Source: Gimesia maris
GTDB taxonomy: Bacteria > Planctomycetota > Planctomycetia > Planctomycetales > Planctomycetaceae
Direction of reading: 5' to 3'
Length of the DNA: 64,000 nucleotides
Assembly (NCBI RefSeq): GCF_008298035.1
Contig: NZ_CP042910.1
Span: forward strand, 7,130,001 to 7,194,000
Part shown: positions 46,571 to 56,274 of the stretch, in pieces
Numbering within the stretch: position 1 is the first letter of the stretch
How the letters are laid out: each line of letters starts with the position of its first letter
Made by a program: the position numbers and the translations under genes
The notes under the pieces: generated by a model
Told to the model about the DNA's origin: nothing
Database searches by the model: none
The model's input: the letters and a program-made list of their open reading frames with translations, nothing else

Positions 46571-47479
46571 ATGAGTGCTGATGTAGAAACCACGTCTGTT
46601 CAAATCAACCAAAAGAACAGACGGATTCTCATCCGCCGTGGTCTGATTGCTGCTCTCATTGCAATTTGCGCTTTGGTCGTCTGGTCGGTCTTTCTGGTCA
46701 TACGATTTCATTCAAATGTTTCTGCCTTCCAGAAGCAGAAGGCGCAATTGCTGGTCTTCGACGAGAATGAAGCGGGGGAAATAGCGATTCACGAATATGG
46801 CACAATGCCAGGTCCCGCTTTTATTCCCAGGCCTTTTCTAGATTATCATCGTTCTGTGAGCTGGATGGATTGGCAGAGGCAGCCTGACAGCAGTCCCGAG
46901 GAGATCGATGCGCTGTTTGCTCTGTTACCGGAGTTTCACAAGCTGAAAGAACTCTATTTATCTGGTTTTCAGATTGATCAAAAACGTGCCGTTGAGCTGA
47001 CGCAAATCCCCCAGTTAAGACATCTGACAATCGAGGCATCCCAGTTTGAAAAATCAAGCCTGACAGATCTGCTAAAGAAAAAAGGACTGGAAGGTATTAG
47101 CCTGGTAGATTCGACTTTTGAGGAAGAAGAACTGGTTATACTCAAGCAGGCTGCAGCAAAAGAAACCTTAACTCGTTTATTCCTCTCAAATTGTCAGGTC
47201 AACGATGACACAGCGGCAGTCCTGTCCGAATGCCGCAATCTGGAAATCTTACACCTGGATGGGACGCAGATTACCGATGTGGGTCTGAAAATGCTGGCAC
47301 GACTGCCACATTTAAAAGTGCTGGTGCTCGATCATACAGCCGTCACTGACGCCGGGGTAAAATATCTGTCTGCCACCCCCGAGCTGGTGGAGCTAAGTCT
47401 GAGTAATACCAGTGTTTCCGATGACGTACTGGACTCACTTAAACAGGAAATTCCCGCCTTACGTATCTCTGATGACTGA
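46571..47479 (+). CDS. Membrane-anchored leucine-rich-repeat protein, small
   Basis: 302 residues. One transmembrane helix at about 24-46 after a short basic N-terminus; then LRR units, such as IPQLRHLTIEASQF, LEILHLDGTQITDVGLKML and LKVLVLDHTAVTDAGVKYL, with the ITDVGLKxLxxLPxL pattern typical of planctomycete LRR proteins. The solenoid would be periplasmic. It follows the second SDR gene by 16 bp, probably co-transcribed, but no functional link is apparent. Confidence 0.82.
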   Translation: MSADVETTSVQINQKNRRILIRRGLIAALIAICALVVWSVFLVIRFHSNVSAFQKQKAQLLVFDENEAGEIAIHEYGTMPGPAFIPRPFLDYHRSVSWMDWQRQPDSSPEEIDALFALLPEFHKLKELYLSGFQIDQKRAVELTQIPQLRHLTIEASQFEKSSLTDLLKKKGLEGISLVDSTFEEEELVILKQAAAKETLTRLFLSNCQVNDDTAAVLSECRNLEILHLDGTQITDVGLKMLARLPHLKVLVLDHTAVTDAGVKYLSATPELVELSLSNTSVSDDVLDSLKQEIPALRISDD

Positions 47480-47709
47480 ACGTACTGGAAGCTCTCAGGA
47501 AATACCTGAAATAATGTGTGGTCATTCTCCCGCACTGAACTTTTTGCGACAGTTGTCGTAACTTGTTTAATCGGAACGTGTCATTGAAGTTCTGATTAAA
47601 ATGAAAGGTAAAACACTGTACTTGCCTGCCAATACTTAATTCTCTGACCTAGCTTTTAATAAACTTACCTAGTCCAAAACTGTCATCTCAGGCACAGACA
47701 GAAATTATT

Positions 47710-49332
47710 ATGATCAGTACGCAGCTCTCGAAAATATTAATTGTAGATGATTCTGATGTTGTCCGCAGCATCCTCTGCCAGGCACTCCAGCAGGATGGAT
47801 ACGAACTTCATACAGCAGCCGATGGTGAAGAAGGCCGCCAGAAAGTACATACCCTGAAACCGGATCTGGTCCTGCTGGATGTGGAGATGCCTAAACTGGA
47901 TGGTTTTGCCGTGCTGCGGGAGGTGCGCGCCAATTTTAAAGTCGACGAAGTCGCCGTCATTATGGTGACCTCTCAAAGTGACGGTAAAGGAATTACCCGC
48001 GCTTTTGAAGAAGGAGCCTTCGACTATATCCCCAAGCCGGCAACCGATTCCGAAATCAAGGCACGTGTCCGAAACGCGATTCGCGCCCTGCAGTTGCTCC
48101 GCGAGCAGAAGACACTGCGAATACAGGCCGAAGCTGCCAACCAGTCGAAAAGTGCCTTCCTGGCAAACATGAGTCATGAAATCCGTACACCGATGACAGC
48201 CATTCTAGGCTATACCGACATCCTGGAACTGGAAGCGAAGTCGCTGCAACTGCCCGAGTTGATCTCCGATTCACTGGATACGATCAAACGCAATGGCGGG
48301 CATCTGATGGAACTGATCAACGACATTCTGGATCTCTCAAAAATTGAGGCCGGTAAACTGGATGTGGAATCCATTTGCTGTTCGCCCCAGACGATTGTGG
48401 AAGAGGTGCTGGAACTGGTTCAGGTCAGGGCAGAAGCCAAGGGGCTGAAGCTGGAAGCCAGCTATCAGTTCCCACTGCCTGCAGAAATTCATTCCGACCC
48501 GACACGAATCCGGCAGATTCTGATCAACCTGATTGGCAATGCGATTAAATTTACGGAAGTCGGCACAATTCGCCTGAATACATCCTTTCTGGAAAATCCC
48601 GGTGAAGAACCACAGGTTCAGTTCACGGTAATCGATCAGGGAATCGGGATGACGGAAGCACAGATGTCTAATCTGTTCCGCCCTTTCTCTCAGGCCGATT
48701 CCTCGACCACCCGCAAATATGGCGGCACCGGACTGGGGCTGACCATCTGCAAACGTCTGACTGATGTGTTGGGAGGCGATATTTCGGTAACCAGCAAACT
48801 GAATCAGGGGTCACAATTTAGTGCCACAGTAAAAACGGGCAACCTGGAAGGCATCCCACTGCTGCAGGAATTGCAACAGAATGACAATACTCAATCCACG
48901 AAGCCCCTGCCCGCACAGTCTGAAGAACAGGCCCTGTCTCTGAAAGGGAAAAAGATCCTGCTGGCTGAAGATGGTCCGGATAATCAGAAACTGATCCGTT
49001 TTATTCTGAAAAAAGCCGGAGCCGAAGTGACGGTTGCTGAAAATGGTGAAGCCGCCCGCCAGGCCGCAATGCGGGCAATGGAAATCGGGTTGCTGTATGA
49101 TGTGATCCTGATGGATATGCAGATGCCGATTCTGGACGGCTATGGCGCGACCCGAATCCTCCGCGAACAGGGTTATTCAGGACCGATCATTTCCCTGACA
49201 GCCAATGCCATGGAAGGGGATCGGGAAAAATGCATCAGCGTCGGTTGCAATGATCATGTGACGAAACCCATCGACCGCAGAAAGCTGATCAGCATGATCG
49301 CGAACTGCTGTGAAGTCGAGACGGCGGTTTAA
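47710..49332 (+). CDS. Hybrid histidine kinase, REC-HisKA-HATPase-REC
   Basis: 540 residues. The first receiver has the acidic pocket D13-D14, phospho-acceptor D57 (LLDVEMP) and K109. HisKA holds H156 in SHEIRTPMT, and HATPase has N-box [18 protein letters not shown] and GGTGLGLTI. The second receiver has D469 (LMDMQMP) and ends TKPIDRRKL. There is no transmembrane or sensor domain, so a cytoplasmic kinase whose first receiver probably takes the input. It is a hybrid with two receivers but no output domain, implying a separate Hpt or effector not in this window. No partner in the neighbourhood. Confidence 0.92.
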   Translation: MISTQLSKILIVDDSDVVRSILCQALQQDGYELHTAADGEEGRQKVHTLKPDLVLLDVEMPKLDGFAVLREVRANFKVDEVAVIMVTSQSDGKGITRAFEEGAFDYIPKPATDSEIKARVRNAIRALQLLREQKTLRIQAEAANQSKSAFLANMSHEIRTPMTAILGYTDILELEAKSLQLPELISDSLDTIKRNGGHLMELINDILDLSKIEAGKLDVESICCSPQTIVEEVLELVQVRAEAKGLKLEASYQFPLPAEIHSDPTRIRQILINLIGNAIKFTEVGTIRLNTSFLENPGEEPQVQFTVIDQGIGMTEAQMSNLFRPFSQADSSTTRKYGGTGLGLTICKRLTDVLGGDISVTSKLNQGSQFSATVKTGNLEGIPLLQELQQNDNTQSTKPLPAQSEEQALSLKGKKILLAEDGPDNQKLIRFILKKAGAEVTVAENGEAARQAAMRAMEIGLLYDVILMDMQMPILDGYGATRILREQGYSGPIISLTANAMEGDREKCISVGCNDHVTKPIDRRKLISMIANCCEVETAV

Positions 49333-49369
49333 GCTACGGATTTAAAAAGGGTCACGGTTAAAAAAAGTC

Positions 49370-50428
49370 TCAAGGGCTCTGCAGATACGGGGCCAGTTTT
49401 TTCTTAGCGGCTTCCCTTGCCTGGTGCGCCACATCAGCGAGTCTGACAGGCGTACCCGCTTTCTGTTTGCTCAAATCAGCGGCCGACATGAACGTGTAGA
49501 TTTCGATCGATTCTGCCGGGGTGACAGGGGCTTTGCCCGTGCGGAAGAATTTGACGACTTCCACCAGCAGCGGTTCATAACCGCTGAAACTGCCGATCTG
49601 TTCGATACCTTTCGTCCCGAATGCGGTCCCTCCGTAGCCGCCCTGGTAGCCATTGCTGGCTTTGCGACGACCGCGAAAGGTACCGATGCGACCGTTTTTC
49701 CACGTACCAATTGCCACGTCGGTTTCGGGAGTCGCGACACGTACTACTGTCTCACACCCAGGCCCCATGATTGTATAGAGGGTTTCCACACCATGAATGC
49801 CGTACCAGTAAAAATCGGGGTGTGTGCTTTCCACCGGACAGGGACTATACGCATCGCAGCCGATGATCTCGCCGATCACGCCGCCGTTAATCTTTTTGGC
49901 TCCGTCGGTATAGCGCAATGATGAGGAACTGAAGACAGGCGTCTTGAAATGTTCTGCGGCTTCGTAGATGGCAATCACATCAGTCAGATCACCGGCGATC
50001 GGTTTGTCGACGAACAGCGGCTTACCCGCTTTCAATACAGGCAGCGCCTGTTCCAGATGCACGCGACCATCATTGCTCTCCAGCAGAACGGCATCCACCT
50101 TCTCCAGTAAGGCTTCAATGCTGGGTACGATTTCGACGCCCTGTTTTTTCACCGCTTCAGTTATTTCCGGAACGCTTTCCAGGCTCTCTTTGATCGTTTG
50201 GCTTCCCTGGGGATAAGCGGCGACGACTTTGCAGTGTTTGAATTCCTCGTATTTTGAATCCGGATCGTTCAGGATTTGAGAGAAGTTGCTGGAGTGTGAT
50301 GTATCCAGACCGATGATGCCGATGCGGATCGTTTCAGGTTCGTCCGCACGGATGGATTCGGACAGGCAGAATAAAACCAGCAGAAGCAGGCTCAAAGGAA
50401 CACAGGTGACGCGAAGTGGGTGACTCAT
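49370..50428 (-). CDS. Exported Gfo/Idh/MocA-family oxidoreductase
   Basis: 352 residues. A signal peptide (VTCVPLSLLLLVLFCLSESIRA) precedes the Rossmann start RIGIIGLDTSH. The family middle motif PLFVDKPIAGDLTDVIA gives the EKP-like lysine of Gfo/Idh/MocA enzymes. C-terminal domain at about 150-320. These enzymes use NAD(P) to oxidise sugars or inositols; exported members like glucose-fructose oxidoreductase carry tightly bound cofactor. It overlaps the preceding VOC gene by four bases (ATGA), so a translationally coupled pair. Substrate unknown. Confidence 0.87.
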   Translation of the reverse strand: MSHPLRVTCVPLSLLLLVLFCLSESIRADEPETIRIGIIGLDTSHSSNFSQILNDPDSKYEEFKHCKVVAAYPQGSQTIKESLESVPEITEAVKKQGVEIVPSIEALLEKVDAVLLESNDGRVHLEQALPVLKAGKPLFVDKPIAGDLTDVIAIYEAAEHFKTPVFSSSSLRYTDGAKKINGGVIGEIIGCDAYSPCPVESTHPDFYWYGIHGVETLYTIMGPGCETVVRVATPETDVAIGTWKNGRIGTFRGRRKASNGYQGGYGGTAFGTKGIEQIGSFSGYEPLLVEVVKFFRTGKAPVTPAESIEIYTFMSAADLSKQKAGTPVRLADVAHQAREAAKKKLAPYLQSP

Positions 50429-50769
50429 TGCTCAAACTCTCCAAATTCAGAACCTGCTGAAAACTCCATGAATTCATACACGGCACCATCGATCAGCACA
50501 AATACGACTTTCAGATTTTCCATCGCCTGAAAGGGACCGAGCAACACTTCCAGACCTGCGATCTCCTGTTCGATATCCGGAACTTTAAAAGCGATGTGCG
50601 GCTGGTTACGAACCGGACCGGTGACCGGTGTGTCGGCTTCGAACCGCAGGTATTCAATTTTGTAGGGATGCTCGTTGGGATTGGTGACGTAGACTTTCGT
50701 TTCCGGAACATAAATTTCGTCAGGCTGTGGATCATCGGTAATCACGCCTACATGGTGAAACTCTCGCAT
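50425..50769 (-). CDS. VOC-family (glyoxalase/bleomycin resistance-like) protein
   Basis: 114 residues; AAGGA 6 nt before the ATG. VOC fold: FHHVGVITDDPQPDE at the start and the paired PHIAFKVPDIEQEIAGLEVLL and VFVLIDGAVYEFMEFS. It binds a metal and small substrate or acts as a chaperone-like binding protein. The stop overlaps the start of the Gfo/Idh gene, which suggests that the two act on one substrate. That is inference. Confidence 0.85.
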   Translation of the reverse strand: MREFHHVGVITDDPQPDEIYVPETKVYVTNPNEHPYKIEYLRFEADTPVTGPVRNQPHIAFKVPDIEQEIAGLEVLLGPFQAMENLKVVFVLIDGAVYEFMEFSAGSEFGEFEQ

Positions 50770-50901
50770 GGCGGTTCCTTGAAACAGTGGGGAATCGTAT
50801 TATCTGTCACCTGTTGCTCACCATTTGATTCTACCGTGGAAGAGAAGACAGTTCAAAGCGGAGGGAATGTATTTCGGAATCTCCACTTCGGGTCGCAATA
50901 T

Positions 50902-50925
50902 CCCATGTGTCCGCCCGTCTGGCGA
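50902..50925 (+). repeat. CCATGTGTCCGCCCG motif copy
   Basis: CCCATGTGTCCGCCCGTCTGGCGA, the same motif as at 8546, 8798 and 53981, within the 297-bp gap 50770-51066 that otherwise holds only the rpsU terminator. Confidence 0.65.
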
Positions 50926-51008
50926 CTGTTGATTCTGAATCACGTGACATCGGCAATGGTGAAAATCTCAGACGTACATCTCTCATCAGACTCTCCAGTA
51001 CCGCGCAC

Positions 51009-51040
51009 AAAAAAACGCAGCCTGAAACAGACTGCGTTTT
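51009..51040 (-). terminator. Rho-independent terminator of rpsU
   Basis: Arms AAAACGCAG (51012-51020) and CTGCGTTTT (51032-51040), perfect 9 bp. Minus-strand T run comes from A 51009-51015. It lies 26 bp past the rpsU stop. Confidence 0.8.
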
Positions 51041-51066
51041 GATATCTTCGATCGGTGTCTCAGTGA

Positions 51067-51264
51067 CTACTGGTTACTCTGCAGACGAGACAGGCGGGCG
51101 CGACGCTCAGCACGGCGTCGGTTTCTACGATTTTCATCGCTGGGCTTTTCGTAATACTCACGACGTCGCATCTCTTTTTTGATACCAGCGTGCTCAACAA
51201 TCTTGCGAAACCGTTTAACTGCCTCCTGAATTGATTCGTTTTCTCGTAACCGAAGCTTAACCAC
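51067..51264 (-). CDS. rpsU: 30S ribosomal protein S21
   Basis: 65 residues, GTG start with AAGGTG upstream. The sequence starts [21 protein letters not shown] and carries a highly basic tail ([19 protein letters not shown]), as in S21, the small late-assembling protein of the 30S subunit near the anti-Shine-Dalgarno region of 16S rRNA. Single-gene unit with its own terminator. A palindrome overlaps its likely promoter upstream. Confidence 0.95.
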   Translation of the reverse strand: MVKLRLRENESIQEAVKRFRKIVEHAGIKKEMRRREYYEKPSDENRRNRRRAERRARLSRLQSNQ

Positions 51265-51320
51265 TCAAATCACCTTTTCTTCTTCCTGATTTCAATAAAA
51301 GTTGTAACCATAACCAATTG

Positions 51321-51349
51321 AATATACATCGTCTCATCAGTGATGAGAA
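51321..51349 (-). promoter_or_regulatory. rpsU promoter with overlapping dyad
   Basis: On the minus strand a -10 TATATT (51326-51321) lies 17 bp after a -35-like TTCTCA (51349-51344). The perfect dyad TCTCATCA-C-TGATGAGA (51348-51332) overlaps the -35 and the spacer, a classic repressor position. Promoter identity is modest (-35 match 4 of 6). Confidence 0.45.
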
Positions 51350-51493
51350 TTCAGACGTTTTCACCTGTAACGGGTCTGTGAACAGACCTCTCGCTACGGA
51401 GTTGGAACGACAAAGATAACAAAACGAGCAGGATCTGCAAAGCCAACGGCTGAAATACTCTTTGAATTTCACACCAAAGTGCACATCCAGCCA

Positions 51494-52405
51494 CTAGTCT
51501 TTGGCTTTCAGAATCCCCAGTCGCTGTAGTTTGGACTGGCATTCGTCCCGTTCGCGGCTCCGTTTCAGGGATTTCCAGGTCTCGTCCTGCACTTCCAGAA
51601 ACGCTTCTTCTGAAAACGGGGGTACCAGCGATTTCTCGGCGGCTGTGGTCATCAGACGCGCCAGCACTTCTTTATCGAGTCGCGTCAGGAACATCGCTCC
51701 CTGGCGATAGTCTTCGAAGGCTTCCCAGACCACTGGAAACAGCGGTTTCACAATCGCTTCACCAATCGCCCGCGAATACTCCTGAATTTCCCATTGTGCA
51801 TGAGAGTCCATTCGTAAACTCAGGAAATGAATCAGGTTATGTAAATCAATTTTCCAGTAAGCTTCAGTGTAAGTCGCCAGGGGCAGGTCTTTTCGTGCCT
51901 GCTCGCGGGCCACGCCTGCTTCCAGCCGGGCTTCGTACACATCACGGGCATGTTTCTGAAATGCGGTCTCTTCTTCGGTCAGTTTTGTCCCTAAATCTTC
52001 AGTAAGCGGGGCATCGCTCCCCTGTCGATTCGAGGTCGCCTGGGTGCGCCATTCGCCGGGCAATGTGGTCTGAGCTGAATCGATGGCAACGGAATACCGG
52101 GTGCTGTATTCGTTCACATTCGCAGTCCGGTGACGAATCCACTGCCGCCAGCAGTCCATCGGAACCCGAACCAGAAACTTGAGTTCGGCCATTTCAAAGG
52201 GTGTACTGTGACGATGTCGCATCAGATAGCGGATCAGCGTACGGTCATCGGAAACCCGTTTGGTTCCTTCCCCATAACTGACACGGGCTGCCTGAACAAT
52301 CGAACTGTCATCGCCCATGACATCTACGAGACACACAAAACCATCATTGAGAACCGGGATCTTTTTCCAGCGCAGTTCTTCAACGAGTTCAGACCGCTCC
52401 GTCAT
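51494..52405 (-). CDS. thyX: Flavin-dependent thymidylate synthase ThyX
   Basis: 303 residues from the ATG at 52405 (GGAG eight nt upstream); a GTG nine bases earlier lacks a site. The hallmark RHRTANVNEYSTRYS (RHRxxxxNExSxRY) is present after MELKF-type residues, and a second motif around NLIHFLSLRMDSHAQWEIQEY binds FAD. ThyX methylates dUMP with methylenetetrahydrofolate and reduced FAD, replacing ThyA. The length is longer than the bacterial average of about 230, with extra C-terminal helices. Cytoplasmic; single-gene unit. Confidence 0.93.
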   Translation of the reverse strand: MTERSELVEELRWKKIPVLNDGFVCLVDVMGDDSSIVQAARVSYGEGTKRVSDDRTLIRYLMRHRHSTPFEMAELKFLVRVPMDCWRQWIRHRTANVNEYSTRYSVAIDSAQTTLPGEWRTQATSNRQGSDAPLTEDLGTKLTEEETAFQKHARDVYEARLEAGVAREQARKDLPLATYTEAYWKIDLHNLIHFLSLRMDSHAQWEIQEYSRAIGEAIVKPLFPVVWEAFEDYRQGAMFLTRLDKEVLARLMTTAAEKSLVPPFSEEAFLEVQDETWKSLKRSRERDECQSKLQRLGILKAKD

Positions 52406-52588
52406 TGGGAACACTCCCCGAATGCGTTAAAAATGAAGTTGATGGGAATACCAGGCGCGGCGGCAGAAACGATCATTCCGCCACAGCACATTTATAGTCA
52501 ACCCTGCTCTCAAACGACACCGTACCGGTAGCCTCGTCTGTCAAAATCAATAAAATCGCCTGCAATTCCCGTCGTTTACCGCTTCCGA

Positions 52589-53653
52589 TCAAGCCAGACT
52601 CAAGCGGGAAATAATGTCCACCGTGCGGTTTTCCCGGGAAGATTTCAACGCGGCCAGCAGGATTTCGGTCACATGCCGGGCCGTCGCCGCATTCGATAAG
52701 GGGGGCTGAATTCCCTTCCGGATACAGTCCGCCCAGTGCTGATGTGAATTCTGCACGGGGTAGGTCGACAGATCAATAATTTCTTCGATCAGCGGCGCAT
52801 CTTCATCGACCTGGGAACTGGGACAATAATACCGCAGCGACTCGGCCTGACGACTGCTGACCAGTTTGCCCGCCGTCCCATGCACCGAAAATTCATAGGT
52901 TCGGGCAGCATCACACCAGCCGGTCTGCGCCGTTCCCAGCGCACCGCTTTCAAACTCCAGGATCATTGACGCCGTATCCTCCAGCTTCGTCGGTTTGGCA
53001 ACCGTCGTCAGTTTAGCCGTGATCGACTTGACCGCGCCGGCCACTCCTACCAGGTTGGCAATCGCATACACGCCCATGTCAAACAGCGCACCGACGTCTG
53101 CCTTGTCTGCATCGAAGAACCACAAATCGTCCGCCGGCTTCTCTTCCAGAATCTGCTGAATCCCCGCGTAATAGACTTCCGGCCCTCCATGACTGGCCCG
53201 CGCCTGGGCAGACGAGATCGTCCCCAGCTTCCCCTCCTGGATATAATCGCGACACGCCAGCACATGCGGATTCGACATGTAAGGCAGCGCCAGCACCGTC
53301 TGATCGTGATTGTCGGTCGCTTCCACAAACGCGTCTGCTTCATCCATCGACGTGCTTAACGGCTTCTGCATATAAACATGCTTGCCGGCTTTGATCGCTT
53401 TGATCCCCCATTCCACATGCAGGGGATGCGGCAACGCAATCGCCACCGCGTTCACTTCTTCATCGTCAATCACGGCCTGATATTCGTGGGTCCAGCGGGG
53501 CACTTTAAACTTGCGACACAGCACATCCAGCCGCGACTGCTTTCGACCAGAGAGCATGACCACATCACAGTGATCCACCGTCTGCAGTTCCGGCAGATGC
53601 ATCTTCGCAGCGATCCCACCCGCACCGATAATTCCGACTTTCAAATGTTCCAT
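52589..53653 (-). CDS. Gfo/Idh/MocA-family oxidoreductase, cytoplasmic
   Basis: 354 residues from the ATG at 53653, which has GGAG six nt upstream; the longer GTG frame from 53665 lacks one. MEHLKVGIIGAGGIAAKMHL is the NAD(P)-binding start, and KHVYMQKPLSTSMDEA gives the lysine motif (MQKPL). C-terminal domain from about 130. No signal peptide, so unlike the exported relative at 49370 it stays in the cytoplasm. Substrate unknown; family members oxidise sugars, inositols or their derivatives. A full repeat copy lies upstream. Confidence 0.9.
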   Translation of the reverse strand: MEHLKVGIIGAGGIAAKMHLPELQTVDHCDVVMLSGRKQSRLDVLCRKFKVPRWTHEYQAVIDDEEVNAVAIALPHPLHVEWGIKAIKAGKHVYMQKPLSTSMDEADAFVEATDNHDQTVLALPYMSNPHVLACRDYIQEGKLGTISSAQARASHGGPEVYYAGIQQILEEKPADDLWFFDADKADVGALFDMGVYAIANLVGVAGAVKSITAKLTTVAKPTKLEDTASMILEFESGALGTAQTGWCDAARTYEFSVHGTAGKLVSSRQAESLRYYCPSSQVDEDAPLIEEIIDLSTYPVQNSHQHWADCIRKGIQPPLSNAATARHVTEILLAALKSSRENRTVDIISRLSLA

Positions 53654-53817
53654 CAATGTCTCCACAATTTTTACTCACAGTTTCATACTGACGTAAGTTA
53701 GCTTTGTGGATTCAGTTTCTCCATTTCAACGCACGCTGTAAAGTCACCCTTACTGCGCCAGATGACTGGAAACAATCAGAATCGACTGTCAGTAAGGAAG
53801 ATTCCCTCAGAATTTTT

Positions 53818-53930
53818 CTACCACGAAAAGTAAGAAATGACACGAAAGAATTTTTATTCAGAGAGAAAGAATGGGTGGCCCCGAATGCAATTCGGGGTTG
53901 TCGGAGACAACAGGAAACTGTCAGTGAAAG
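53818..53930 (+). repeat. ACCACGAAA repeat, full forward copy with GTTGTC tail
   Basis: ACCACGAAAAG...ACACGAAAG boxes, extra 25 bp insert, hairpin CCCCGAAT/ATTCGGGG (53880-53897), then a second hairpin GTTGTC-GGA-GACAAC (53897-53911) and CAGGAAACTGTCAG. Full type-B example. Confidence 0.82.
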
Positions 53931-54129
53931 CATTCGAATGATCGGAGAATTTCCGATACAGGATTCTGCAGGATGCGGAACCATGTGTCCGCCCGCCTGA
54001 TCACGAGCAAATTAGTTTCACGCTGGAACGTGACCATCTAGAACATTCGCAGCACGACAATGCAAAGCTCGTCGATAATGCGAGAAAAACACATGGGTTT
54101 GCCCCTTCGCGAAATGATCGCTCACACCG

Positions 54130-54222
54130 TCAATTTCCTGCTCGCTGCGCTCGTACCGAATTGCATTCGGTACCACCCTTTGTTTTTACTTTCGTGCGGT
54201 TTCGTATTTTTCGTGGTAGCAA
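54130..54222 (-). repeat. ACCACGAAA repeat, full reverse copy
   Basis: Reverse copy. Tail CTGCTCGCTGCGCTCG, hairpin with GTACCGAAT (54153-54161) and ATTCGGTAC (54165-54173), then ACGAAA boxes ending in TTTTTCGTGGTAG. Ends 30 bp from the stop of the sigma-54 activator gene. Confidence 0.85.
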
Positions 54223-54252
54223 AAATCAGAAAGCGCTGCATTCCTTTCCCGC

Positions 54253-56274
54253 TCAGTCCTCGTCGTCGGCACCTTCGTTGGCTTCGTGCATGTCCAGCTG
54301 GCCCATTTTGCGGTACAGGTTGGAACGATGCAGGCCGAGACACTTGGCAGTCTCGCTCATGTTGCCCCCCACCCGTTTGATCGTGCGGCGGATGTATTCC
54401 TGCTGAAAACGACGCGAGGCTTCTTTCAGGCTCAGGTCGGCGGACATGTCGACCACGGAATCGCGTGCCGGACTCAGGATGAAGGCCAGGTCTTCCACTT
54501 CCACCCGATCGCCGGCACACAGGAAGGCCACCCGCTCCATCAGGTTCCGCAGCTCGCGCACATTGCCGGGCCAGAGATGGGCCTGCAGCCGCTTTTTCGC
54601 TTCCGCAGAAATTTTCAATACGCGACGATTGGCCTGGGAGCAGAACTGCGCCAGGAAAAATTCGGCCAGCAGAATCACATCTTCCGGACGGTCGCGCAAG
54701 GGAGGCAGATCCAGGGTCACCACGCTCAACCGATAATACAGGTCCTCGCGGAACTTCTTATCACGAACCGCATCCGCCAGCTTCGCATTCGTAGCCGCTA
54801 CGACGCGCACATTAATGGGAATCGTTTCCGAACCGCCCACGCGGGTAACGACTTTCTGTTCCAGCACGCGTAACAGTTTTGCCTGGCCTCCCGGACTCAT
54901 GTCGCCGATTTCATCCAGGAACAGCGTCCCCCCTTCCGCCAGTTCAAACTTGCCGGCCCGCGTCTCATGGGCATCGGTAAACGCTCCTTTTTCGTGACCG
55001 AACAACTCGCTTTCGAGCAGCGTTTCGGTCAGAGCCGCACAGTTGACCGCGATGAACGGCGTATTCGCCCGCGGCCCCTGGTAATGCAGCGACTGGCTTA
55101 CGACTTCTTTCCCCGTTCCACTTTCCCCCAGGATCAAAACGGGAAGATCGGTGCCCGCCAGACGTTCAATGGTAGAACGCAGCGCAGTGATGGCTGAGCT
55201 CTTACCGATGATCTGCACTTTCTGTTTGACTTGCTCTGTGAGTTGATCACGGCTGCGGGACAGCTGTTCGATTTCGCGCGTATTCTCCAGCGCCGTTGCT
55301 GCCTGCACACCCAGTTCTTCCAGGCTCTGGGCGTCGGCGTCATCGTAGTCGGCTTTGCCCTTCTCCTTGTTCATCACTTCAAACGCACCAATCAGTTCGC
55401 CCGCGTTATTCCGTAAGGGAACACACAACAGGTTATGAGTGCGAAAGCCGCTCGACTTATCCACACTGGGATCAAATCGCTCATCGTTATAAGCATCATC
55501 AACGCAAATAGTTTTGCCACTGTGAATCACATCCCCGACAATCCCCACATCATCGGGCAGTCGCAGCGTATTGCCTTCCACTCCCAGCGCGGGACAGGCA
55601 ACGACCTGCTTGTGTTCCCGATCCCAGATGAAAATACTGGAACGCTCACTTTCCAGCAGGCGTGTCGCTTCTTTGGCGATCAGTTCCAGCAGAGGCTGTG
55701 TTTCCCGGGCGGAAGAAAAACTGGACGCAATGTGCAGTGTGGTCTGCAGGCGCTTGATGCGCCGCAGATTCTTCTCTCGCTGCTCCACGACCGACAATGC
55801 ATAACCCAGCGCGCGGGCTGAGATGATCGCTTCACTCAGCGAAGTCGCATTCAGGTCTCGACCGCCAACCAGCAGAATCGTACCCGGTCGGACATCTCCC
55901 AGAGGCGCCGCCATGAACGACCAGTCGGCCCGGTTCTCATCGACACACAGTCCGGCGGCATCGCGGTCCAATGCTTCATCACACAGATGTGAAGGAAAGC
56001 CGCCGGCGGCGTTGCGACCGAATTCAAACAGGGTTTCCCATTCGGGCGTCCGTTCAATCAAGGTGCACCACTGGCACGAAAGTTCGGTCGCCAGTTGAGG
56101 CAGAAACTGACGAATGTAGTCATCGCCTGATGCCTGCCGGGTCGCTTCTTCCAGCAGCCGGTCGCACATCTGAACCAGGGACGCTTCCGCATCATATCTG
56201 GAAAATAAAGGCAGTCGCTTCCAGTCCAACCACTCCGCAGTTCCAATCTTACTCACCTGGTACTCCCGCAACAT
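54253..56274 (-). CDS. Sigma-54-dependent transcriptional activator with GAF domains
   Basis: 673 residues. Two sensory regions: a divergent GAF-like domain (about 45-150) and a clear GAF domain (about 185-340, LLELIAKEATRLLESERSSIF and GELIGAFEVMNKEK). The AAA+ domain has Walker A GESGTGKEVVSQ, the loop GAFTDA in place of the usual GAFTGA, and Walker B GGTLFLDEIGDM. C-terminal Fis-type helix-turn-helix is SETAKCLGLHRSNLYRKMGQL. GAF activators respond to small ligands rather than phosphorylation. Loop variant GAFTDA occurs in some members and is not by itself disabling. No target operon recognised nearby; likely RpoN-dependent regulator in the cytoplasm. Confidence 0.92.
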   Translation of the reverse strand: MLREYQVSKIGTAEWLDWKRLPLFSRYDAEASLVQMCDRLLEEATRQASGDDYIRQFLPQLATELSCQWCTLIERTPEWETLFEFGRNAAGGFPSHLCDEALDRDAAGLCVDENRADWSFMAAPLGDVRPGTILLVGGRDLNATSLSEAIISARALGYALSVVEQREKNLRRIKRLQTTLHIASSFSSARETQPLLELIAKEATRLLESERSSIFIWDREHKQVVACPALGVEGNTLRLPDDVGIVGDVIHSGKTICVDDAYNDERFDPSVDKSSGFRTHNLLCVPLRNNAGELIGAFEVMNKEKGKADYDDADAQSLEELGVQAATALENTREIEQLSRSRDQLTEQVKQKVQIIGKSSAITALRSTIERLAGTDLPVLILGESGTGKEVVSQSLHYQGPRANTPFIAVNCAALTETLLESELFGHEKGAFTDAHETRAGKFELAEGGTLFLDEIGDMSPGGQAKLLRVLEQKVVTRVGGSETIPINVRVVAATNAKLADAVRDKKFREDLYYRLSVVTLDLPPLRDRPEDVILLAEFFLAQFCSQANRRVLKISAEAKKRLQAHLWPGNVRELRNLMERVAFLCAGDRVEVEDLAFILSPARDSVVDMSADLSLKEASRRFQQEYIRRTIKRVGGNMSETAKCLGLHRSNLYRKMGQLDMHEANEGADDED

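Larger units (their letters stand above)
53654..54252. other. Repeat-bearing non-coding region
   Basis: 599 bp without a gene, between an oxidoreductase start and the end of the sigma-54 activator gene. It holds a forward and a reverse repeat copy (53818-53930, 54130-54222) and one CCATGTGTCCGCCCG copy (53981-53995). Open frames here run through repeat DNA. Confidence 0.6.
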
